From contig JAVEEE010000072.1 in assembly GCA_030840615.1 (NCBI GenBank), forward strand, positions 1-9,734: DNA of 9,734 nt, read 5' to 3'. Under the pieces are notes generated by a model, which had not been told where the DNA came from, ran no database searches, and was given only the letters and a program-made list of their open reading frames with translations. Of this stretch, positions 1-5,152 are shown piece after piece; position 1 is the stretch's first letter, and every line of letters starts with the position of its first letter. Source of the DNA: Frankiaceae bacterium (lineage in GTDB: Bacteria > Actinomycetota > Actinomycetes > JAFAQI01). The position numbers and the translations under genes were made by a program.

Positions 1-962
1 CCCAGCGGCACGAACAGCGCCGGCCCCGCTTCTGCGGTGCGCACCACGGTCTGCCAGATCCGTGGGTCGTCGGCGGCATCAGCAACCGACTCCGGGTGAC
101 CCTGCGCAATGACCCGCGCCGACAACGAGTCGGCCGGGATCGTCTGACCCCGCAGCGCCTCTGCGTTGTCGCCCTCGGCCACGGCGACCCGAAGCGTTCC
201 GTCCACGTTCGGTAGCGCGAGATACGCGACGTTTGCATCGGCAAGATCCCGCGCCCTCGCCACGATGAGCGGAAACACCTCGGCGGCCGTTGCACCGGCC
301 AACAGGCGGGTGGTGATGTCGCCACTTGCCTCGAGCCAGGCCTGGCGTTGCCGTGTCTGGTCGTAGAGCCAGGCGTTCTGCACAGCCAGACCGGCGGCGG
401 TGGCAAGCGCAAGCACGATCTGCTCGTCGACGCTGGTGAACGGACCACCACCCTTCTTCTCCGTGAGGTAGAGATTGCCGAAGGCCTGACCGCGAACACT
501 GATCGGTACCCCGAGGAAGGTCGTCATCGGTGGATGGTTCGGTGGGAATCCGTACGACGCGGCGTGGTCGCCGATGTTCGTGAGCCGGATCGCCTTGGGC
601 TCGTCGATGAGCACGCCCAGCACGCCGCGCCCGTGGGGCAGGTCACCGATCAGCTTGATGTCGTCACCGCCGATGCCGACGGTGATGAACTGCGAAAGGC
701 GCCGCTCACCACTGGATGGGTCGAGCACGCCGAGCGCCGCGTAACGCGCATCGACGAGATCTGCTGCGGTGTGCACGATGCGGTCGAGAACTTCGCTCAG
801 CTCGAGCTGCGAGCCGATCGCGACCACGGCCTGCAGGAGCCCTTGGAGCCGGTCGGCGAGCGAGGCCACACCGGCCACCCGTTCGGTGACTTCCGTGAGC
901 AACACGTGCAGGTCGAGCTGGTCGAGCCCGGGGAAGAGTCCCGGTTGCTCGGCATCAGCCAT
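1..962 (-). CDS. DevS/DosT-like GAF-domain haem sensor histidine kinase, N-terminal part (runs off left edge)
   Basis: This open frame starts at ATG 962 and reads 320 codons without a stop to the window edge, so the C-terminus is missing. It contains two GAF domains: the first at about residues 55-196, the second from about 225 onward. The text closely follows my recollection of Mycobacterium tuberculosis DevS/DosT, with recognisable stretches LVDARYAALGVL, FPPNHPPMTTFLGVP and FGNLYLTEK. DevS binds haem in GAF-A through His149, with Tyr171 in the distal pocket; here His143 and Tyr165 align and keep the 22-residue spacing, so a gas (O2/NO/CO) or redox sensing role is inferred. The histidine kinase domain is expected beyond position 1 but is not seen. 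The start overlaps the stop of the upstream Acg-like gene by 8 bases, which suggests translational coupling. Membership of the DevS/DosT family is near certain; which of the two it matches is not decidable. Confidence 0.93.
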   Translation of the reverse strand, partial: MADAEQPGLFPGLDQLDLHVLLTEVTERVAGVASLADRLQGLLQAVVAIGSQLELSEVLDRIVHTAADLVDARYAALGVLDPSSGERRLSQFITVGIGGDDIKLIGDLPHGRGVLGVLIDEPKAIRLTNIGDHAASYGFPPNHPPMTTFLGVPISVRGQAFGNLYLTEKKGGGPFTSVDEQIVLALATAAGLAVQNAWLYDQTRQRQAWLEASGDITTRLLAGATAAEVFPLIVARARDLADANVAYLALPNVDGTLRVAVAEGDNAEALRGQTIPADSLSARVIAQGHPESVADAADDPRIWQTVVRTAEAGPALFVPL

Positions 963-1947
963 CCATCTGCTCGCTCCCTGAGCCCGCCGTTGCGCTGTTC
1001 GGCGCTGGGCGGCGACCGGTCGATGGCCGGTCGCGTCCATAGCCTAGGCGCAGAACGAACTGCGGATGCCCCACGAGCCGAAGCTCCCGACGTAGCCGGG
1101 TGCGGGCGGCCGGAAAGTCGGTGCCGGGCCCCAACGGCTGCGCCACGGCGTAGCTCGCCGTTGCCGTCAGCAAGACACTGGCCAACACGCGGCCCGCGGT
1201 CAGCCACGCAGCCGGATCATCGTCAGCCGTGCCGAGCACCACGACGGTGTCGCGTTGAACCCGCGGCGGCTCGCCCGGCCCCGCTTGCGGGTGTTCGGCA
1301 TGCCCGCTGAAGTCGCGCAGCGGCACGTCCGTCACGACGTCCGCCGGCCACGGTGCCGACACCGACTGCGGGTTGAGTCCGTCCTTCGCCTTCGACGGGT
1401 GGGTCCAGCGTGCCAGCTCCTCGGCGTAGGCCGGATCGGCTGCTTCGGCCCGTTCGGCGTCCTCGAGGATTGCCGACAACGCGACTCGGTCATCTGGGTT
1501 CACCGCGGTCAGCCACCCGCCTGCACGTTCCGCCGCCCGTCGAAGCCGTTCCACCAGGTCATCAGGGAGTGGTTGGTCGTCGTAGGGCTGGCGGTCGGTG
1601 TAGCGGCGTGGCATCGCCTCGACCAGTTGTCGCTCGCCCTCGGCGGCGGGTTCGGTGTCGCCGGCGGTGAGGCGCACGAGCAGGTTCGGGTCGGCCGGGT
1701 TCGGCAACAGCTCCAGCCGGCAGCTGAACTGCTGGGATCGCACGGCGAGCCGGGCGAACTCAGCCGCGATGCCGCAGCTGATGTGCAGCTGCCTGGCGTC
1801 GGGATCGAGGAACTGCAGCTGACGGGTGCGGTCGGCGTGAACTTCCAGCACGTTCGATCTGCGTTCGAGCCGCCAGGGTTGGGTGTTGTGCACCGAGGGC
1901 GCCAGTGCGGCGCATTCCGTCGCTAGCGCGAGGTCAACCTGTGCCAT
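955..1947 (-). CDS. Acg-family nitroreductase-fold (FMN-binding) protein
   Basis: The protein is 330 aa from ATG 1947, about the length of M. tuberculosis Acg (Rv2032, about 330 aa), which belongs to the DosR dormancy regulon. Visible family marks are APSVHNTQPWR at residues 16-26 (the N-terminal phosphate/flavin-binding segment of nitroreductases), the PRRYTDRQPY segment near the middle, a helix resembling LASVLLTATASYAVAQPLG, and a C-terminal QFVLRLGYG strand. Acg-type proteins bind FMN, but Acg is reported to have an occluded active site, so true nitroreductase activity should not be assumed. The C-terminus carries a Ser/Gly/Pro-rich tail of about 25 residues that looks disordered. The frame is open 35 codons further upstream (to 2052), but that stretch lies in the divergent control region and lacks family similarity, so ATG 1947 is preferred. 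No strong Shine-Dalgarno sequence is seen. The gene is followed by the overlapping DevS-like gene. Confidence 0.9.
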   Translation of the reverse strand: MAQVDLALATECAALAPSVHNTQPWRLERRSNVLEVHADRTRQLQFLDPDARQLHISCGIAAEFARLAVRSQQFSCRLELLPNPADPNLLVRLTAGDTEPAAEGERQLVEAMPRRYTDRQPYDDQPLPDDLVERLRRAAERAGGWLTAVNPDDRVALSAILEDAERAEAADPAYAEELARWTHPSKAKDGLNPQSVSAPWPADVVTDVPLRDFSGHAEHPQAGPGEPPRVQRDTVVVLGTADDDPAAWLTAGRVLASVLLTATASYAVAQPLGPGTDFPAARTRLRRELRLVGHPQFVLRLGYGRDRPSTGRRPAPNSATAGSGSEQMDG

Positions 1948-2001
1948 GCCCTCATCGTGGCCCCTGAGTGTTCGTATGCGCAGGGCCTTCGGACCCCATC
2001 G

Positions 2002-2034
2002 GTCGGGACTTTGGCCAGCGCGGCAAGGGACCTT
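2002..2034. promoter_or_regulatory. Candidate DosR/DevR-like operator: two GGGAC half-sites in the divergent intergenic region
   Basis: The region between the Acg-like and GNAT genes (1948-2094) contains TCGGGACTTT at 2003-2012, which fits the left half of the published DosR box (TTSGGGACTWWAGTCCCSAA). Over the full 20 positions (2002-2021) I count 13 matches; the right half is poor. A second core, AAGGGACCTT (2025-2034), lies with its GGGAC 22 bp away, about two helical turns. Tandem sites are typical of DosR promoters. On the Acg side, ATACGA (1972-1977, minus strand) could be a -10 box; the box centre would then sit near -43, the usual activator position. The match itself is seen; its function is inferred from the DevS-like and Acg-like neighbours. 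Confidence 0.45.
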
Positions 2035-2082
2035 CGCACCTGGCTCGGACATGTCAGATGGCGTGGACTGGCATCAGAGCCT

Positions 2083-2087
2083 GGAGG
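2083..2087 (+). promoter_or_regulatory. Shine-Dalgarno sequence deciding the GNAT start
   Basis: GGAGG lies 7 bases before GTG 2095. It selects this GTG over the upstream in-frame ATG at 1957, whose extra 46 codons would run through the divergent promoter region and have no resemblance to the GNAT fold. Confidence 0.8.
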
Positions 2088-2094
2088 CGACACT

Positions 2095-2655
2095 GTGACC
2101 ACGACCGATCCGGCACCGCATGTCTGGTCGACGTCCTCGTTCGCGCCGATCAGCGCGACTCTGGTCGACGGTGCACGGGTGGTCCTGCGGGCGCTCGACC
2201 CTGCCGATTGTGCGGCGCTGAGCGCGGCCATCGATCGTGCGGACCCCATGGACCTGCGGCGCAGGTTCATGGGGGTGCCGCCGCCGACGTCCGTCATCGT
2301 CCGTCAGCTCGGCAAGGCGGACGGCGTGCACGACGTCGGTCTCGGGGCCTTCGACGACACAGGTCGCCTGGTCGGCGTGGCACAGTTCGATCGCCTCGAC
2401 GAGCGTCCAACGGCAGAGTTCGCCATCGAGGTCGCCTCGGACTGGCAGCGGCGCGGGCTCGGCTCGCGGATGCTCGAACGCCTTACCGAGGTGGCGCGCG
2501 CGCTCGGAATCAAACAGCTCACCGCGACCTACTACGCCGACAACGTGCCGATCCGTCGTCTGCTGCACCACACCGGCCGGGTCGCGGCGTCGGGCATCGA
2601 CCAGGGCGAGGGCTTTGCCATGCTCGACATCTCACGCGAGGCTCGACCGGTCTGA
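2095..2655 (+). CDS. GNAT-family N-acetyltransferase, Pat-like
   Basis: This 186-residue protein starts at GTG 2095 behind a GGAGG ribosome site. The GNAT fold covers about residues 25-180. Motif A, the acetyl-CoA pyrophosphate loop, is DWQRRGLGSRML at 116-127 (Q-R-R-G-L-G), preceded by the beta-4 strand AEFAIEV (107-113). The motif B region is YYADNVPIRRLLHHTG (146-161). The early segment SAAIDRADPMDLRRRFMG resembles the start of the acetyltransferase domain of protein lysine acetyltransferase Pat (the catalytic half of mycobacterial Rv0998). Glu108 may correspond to the glutamate proposed as the general base there. No cyclic-nucleotide-binding domain is present, so any cAMP control would be absent. 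The substrate is unknown; it could modify a protein lysine or a small molecule. It is divergent from the Acg/DevS-like pair and may share its control region. Confidence 0.88.
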   Translation: MTTTDPAPHVWSTSSFAPISATLVDGARVVLRALDPADCAALSAAIDRADPMDLRRRFMGVPPPTSVIVRQLGKADGVHDVGLGAFDDTGRLVGVAQFDRLDERPTAEFAIEVASDWQRRGLGSRMLERLTEVARALGIKQLTATYYADNVPIRRLLHHTGRVAASGIDQGEGFAMLDISREARPV

Positions 2656-2690
2656 GCAGCTCCCGTGCGACCCTCGTGGTGGTGTCAGGG

Positions 2691-3038
2691 CTAGTTCGTG
2701 TCGTCCGGCTGGTCACTGACGATCTTGCCCGTGGCGGCGTCGATCTGGACCTCCCACACCGAGGTGCCGTCGTCCGGCTTCACCTCCCAGCGCAGCCCCT
2801 CACCTTCGTTCTCCAGGTGCACGTCGCTGACGGTGCCGGGATGCGCGTTGGTTGCCGTCGCAATCGCCTCGGCCCGCGTCACTGCGGCGTCCGCTTCGTG
2901 GCTGGCGGTGTAGCTGGCCTCGGCGTTCTGCTCCGATGCCGGGTCGGGGTTGCCGCTGGATGCCGACGCAACCGCGATCCCGCTGCCGGCAAGCGCGACA
3001 AGCGCCGCAGCGCCTCCGACGATGAGTGGCTTCTTCAT
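2691..3038 (-). CDS. Exported PepSY-domain protein
   Basis: This 115-residue protein starts at ATG 3038. The N-terminus has MKK followed by a hydrophobic stretch (residues 4-25), then a small-residue region ASASSG that could be a signal peptidase cut site, so the protein is either secreted or held by its N-terminal helix. A low-complexity linker (about 28-50) leads to one PepSY domain (about 51-113): a helix TRAEAIATATNAHPG, then strands in LRWEVKP and SVWEVQIDAATGKIVS, the latter being the typical PepSY ending. PepSY domains are thought to bind or inhibit proteins outside the cytoplasm, and such small proteins are often encoded beside two-component systems. Here it is last in the operon, 59 bp after the kinase, with its own Shine-Dalgarno site and a candidate regulator site. 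The frame is open further upstream to 3512, but that part is antisense-like text inside the kinase gene and is rejected. Confidence 0.88.
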   Translation of the reverse strand: MKKPLIVGGAAALVALAGSGIAVASASSGNPDPASEQNAEASYTASHEADAAVTRAEAIATATNAHPGTVSDVHLENEGEGLRWEVKPDDGTSVWEVQIDAATGKIVSDQPDDTN

Positions 3039-3042
3039 GGGA

Positions 3043-3048
3043 CCTCCT
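3043..3048 (-). promoter_or_regulatory. Shine-Dalgarno sequence of the PepSY gene
   Basis: AGGAGG on the minus strand lies 4 bases before ATG 3038. It is the strongest ribosome site in the seven-gene group; most others rely on overlapping starts. It fixes the start of the PepSY gene and suggests high or independent translation. Confidence 0.8.
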
Positions 3049-3061
3049 CTGGTCACGTCGG

Positions 3062-3095
3062 ACCCTAGGCCGGGGGAGATGAAACGACGATGAGA
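3062..3095 (-). promoter_or_regulatory. Candidate response-regulator site (11-bp direct repeat) and -10 element before the PepSY gene
   Basis: Read on the minus strand, TCTCATC (3095-3089) and TTTCATC (3084-3078) form a direct repeat whose units start exactly 11 bases apart and match at 6 of 7 positions. OmpR/PhoB-type regulators bind tandem repeats with about 11-bp spacing. A possible -10 hexamer TAGGGT lies at 3067-3062, which would place the repeat over the -35 region, the usual place for this class of activator. The repeat begins 2 bases after the kinase stop codon and is non-coding. That it is bound by the regulator encoded at 4453-5127 is inference. Confidence 0.45.
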
Positions 3096-3097
3096 GC

Positions 3098-4456
3098 TCA
3101 CCTGCTGCCTGGAGCCGCCTGCTCGGCAGCTCGTACCGAGGTCGGCGCGGGGAGCTGCACCTCGAAGACCGTGACCGGAGGACCCGGACTCGCGCAGTGC
3201 AGCTCGCCACCGCCGGACCGTGCCGCTTCTCTCGCGAGCCAGAGTCCGAGTCCCGAGCGACTCGTGCCGATCCACGGCTCGAACAGCCGGCTGACGAGGT
3301 CGGTCGGAATGCCAGTGCCGGTGTTCTCGACCCGCACTGTCACCGACTCGCCGACCGTGGCCGTGACTGTGACGGAGGACCCGGTTCCGTGCTGCACCGC
3401 ATTTTCGATCAGCGGGTCGACGCACGCATGCAGGGCGTCGATGTCGACCACGCCTGCACCGTGGGTGACCACGTGAAGGTCGCGGCCCTTCAGAGCCGCC
3501 TGCCGCTGCCATTCGCGGGCCACCGGACCGCGCAGCTCATCAAGGTCGCCGAGTCGCCGGCTAGGCCCCGCTGACGCGAGGAGGTGGTTGATCAGGGTGG
3601 CGAGACGGTCGGCATCCTCGATGATCCGTGTGAGTGCATCGCGCGCCGCGGCCGGGTCGGGGTCGGCGAGCGCAAGCTCGGCGTCGGCGCGCAACGTCGC
3701 CAGCGGCGTACGCAACCGATGCGTCGTGGCGGCGGACGCGGCAAGGTTCTCGCTGAAGCGCTGATCCAATCGGGCGAGCATGCGGTTCAGCGCGGCGACG
3801 AGTCGCTCCATCTCCGAGTCGGCTGCTGTGACCCGCAGACTCCGGCGTGGTTCCGTCGTGCTCAGTGCGTCGGCTTCCTCGGCGAGCTGAACGACCGACC
3901 GCAGAGTTCGCCCCGTGAGAAGCCAGGCAAGTGCTGCGCTGAGCAAGGTGACCAGCGGCGCTGCTGTCACGACGATGACGACCACCTGCGTACGCGCGTC
4001 GAGAAAGCCCTCGTTCTCCACCCCCACCACGAGCGCGCCCGGTCGGCCCCGCACGCTCAGCGGCGCTCCGCCGACGGTCAGATCGATGTCGCGACCGACC
4101 GGCGACACCTCTCGAGGCGCGGCGGATCGGCGTGCCACGGCCAAGGGCAGCAGCGGGGGGTCGTCGGCCAGCGACGGGCTGGCCGACACCACCTGACCGT
4201 TGGCATCCAGCACCTGCACCCAAAGCGCTGCCCGTCCGGTGCGGGCGGCGAGGGAGGAGAGCTGCCCGGAGGGCGAGACCGTCTCGCGGGTCGCTTCGAG
4301 CCGAGTGCGTACAGCTGCCTCGACCGCGCGGTCCGTCGCGCGCCAGATCTGCCACACCGCGATTGCTGCGGCTCCCGACATGGTGACCAAAGCTGCGAGC
4401 GCACTGGTCACCACCAGCCGGGTGCGCAGCGACCTCGGCGCGCGAAGCCCGATCAC
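3098..4456 (-). CDS. Membrane sensor histidine kinase (HAMP, HisKA, HATPase_c)
   Basis: This 452-residue protein starts at a GTG (4456) that overlaps the regulator stop by 4 bases (GTGA). Transmembrane helix 1 is at about residues 14-37, an extracytoplasmic sensor region at 38-155, helix 2 at about 157-181 and a HAMP region at about 182-235. The dimerisation/phosphoacceptor helix contains THRLRTPLATLRADAEL with His246. The N box is PLIENAVQHG (Asn352), the G1 box ENTGTGIP (377-384), the F box LFEPW and the G2 box GLGLW (402-406). Two canonical acids are replaced: the residue after the phosphoacceptor is Arg rather than Glu/Asp, and the G1 position normally Asp is Asn378. All other ATP-binding boxes are intact, so a working kinase remains likely. 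The sensor region has no recognised ligand fold. Its partner is the adjacent response regulator. Confidence 0.93.
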   Translation of the reverse strand: MIGLRAPRSLRTRLVVTSALAALVTMSGAAAIAVWQIWRATDRAVEAAVRTRLEATRETVSPSGQLSSLAARTGRAALWVQVLDANGQVVSASPSLADDPPLLPLAVARRSAAPREVSPVGRDIDLTVGGAPLSVRGRPGALVVGVENEGFLDARTQVVVIVVTAAPLVTLLSAALAWLLTGRTLRSVVQLAEEADALSTTEPRRSLRVTAADSEMERLVAALNRMLARLDQRFSENLAASAATTHRLRTPLATLRADAELALADPDPAAARDALTRIIEDADRLATLINHLLASAGPSRRLGDLDELRGPVAREWQRQAALKGRDLHVVTHGAGVVDIDALHACVDPLIENAVQHGTGSSVTVTATVGESVTVRVENTGTGIPTDLVSRLFEPWIGTSRSGLGLWLAREAARSGGGELHCASPGPPVTVFEVQLPAPTSVRAAEQAAPGSR

Positions 4457-5127
4457 TTCTCCACCACCAGCCGGTAGCCGGCACCCCGGACGGTGACCAG
4501 CATGCGGTCCGCTCCTTGGGAGGCCAGCTTCCGCCGCAGATAACGCACGTAGACGTCGACCACGTTGGACCCGCCGTCATAGGCGTAGTCCCAGACGTGG
4601 TCCAGGATCGTGCTGCGACTCAAGACCTCGCCCGGATGGCGCAGGAAGAGATGGAGGAGCGCGAACTCTTTCGGGCTGAGCTCGAGGGGCGTCCCGTTCA
4701 CGGTCGCCTCGTGCGCGGCCGGGTCGAGCTGAAGAGGACCGGCCACCACCGTGGTGGGCCGCTCGACGGGGCCACGGCGGACGAGAGCGCGCAGCCGGGC
4801 CTCCAGCTCCGCGAAGGCGAATGGCTTGCCCATGTAGTCGTCAGCGCCGGCGTCGAGTCCCGCCACGCGGTCGCCGACCGCGGTGCGCGCAGTCAGCAGG
4901 AGAACCGGCGCCCACACGTCGTTGCGTCGTAGCCACCGGCACAGCTCGACGCCCGACATGTCGGGAAGCATCACGTCACAGACCACTGCGTCCCAATGCG
5001 CTGCCAGAGCTGCGTCCTGGGCTGCGGTGGCGTTGGAGACGGTGGTCGTCGCCCAGCCCTGCCGGGCGAGCCCGCGATGAAGCAGACCGGCCATCCGGGG
5101 GTCGTCCTCGATGACGAGGACTCTCAT
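4453..5127 (-). CDS. OmpR/PhoB-family response regulator
   Basis: This 224-residue protein starts at ATG 5127 (MRVLVIEDD). The receiver domain (1-115) has the acidic pair Asp8/Asp9, phosphoacceptor Asp51 in VVCDVMLPDMSG, Thr79 and Lys101 in GKPFAF. The C-terminal winged-helix DNA-binding domain (about 127-224) shows LSPKEFALLHLFLRHPGEVL, the recognition-helix text SNVVDVYVRYLRRKL and the closing VRGAGYRL. All catalytic residues are present. A GTG at 5136, three codons upstream in frame, is an alternative start; neither has a clear Shine-Dalgarno sequence. The permease stop is 25 bases before the ATG (16 before the GTG), and the kinase starts inside the regulator stop codon. It most likely controls promoters of this operon; the direct repeat before the PepSY gene is a candidate target. 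Confidence 0.95.
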   Translation of the reverse strand: MRVLVIEDDPRMAGLLHRGLARQGWATTTVSNATAAQDAALAAHWDAVVCDVMLPDMSGVELCRWLRRNDVWAPVLLLTARTAVGDRVAGLDAGADDYMGKPFAFAELEARLRALVRRGPVERPTTVVAGPLQLDPAAHEATVNGTPLELSPKEFALLHLFLRHPGEVLSRSTILDHVWDYAYDGGSNVVDVYVRYLRRKLASQGADRMLVTVRGAGYRLVVEK

Positions 5128-5152
5128 GACCGCCACTGCTGTCCGTCGGGCA

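Noticed and set aside
348..1310. Plus-strand open frame of 320 codons
   Set aside because: Antisense to the DevS-like and Acg-like genes, whose proteins have clear family motifs. The translation is low-complexity Arg/Ala/Pro text typical of a GC-rich shadow frame.
1957..2094. 5' extension of the GNAT frame to ATG 1957
   Set aside because: GTG 2095 has GGAGG at 7-base spacing, and the extra 46 residues match nothing and cross the divergent promoter region.
2656..2690. Possible terminator between the convergent GNAT and PepSY genes
   Set aside because: Only a 4-bp inverted match (ccct/aggg) with a long loop and no T-run is visible, which is too weak to call.
1968..3068. Plus-strand open frame of 366 codons spanning the intergenic region, the GNAT gene and the PepSY gene
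   Set aside because: Its translation is Arg-rich and resembles nothing. It is out of frame with the GNAT gene and antisense to PepSY, both of which are supported by motifs and ribosome sites.
3039..3512. 5' extension of the PepSY frame
   Set aside because: The extension lies inside the kinase gene in another frame, is Arg-rich, and would bury the signal peptide internally. ATG 3038 has AGGAGG in front.
3561..4580. Minus-strand open frame of 339 codons over the kinase
   Set aside because: Alternative frame within the kinase gene; no motif, and it is explained by high GC content.
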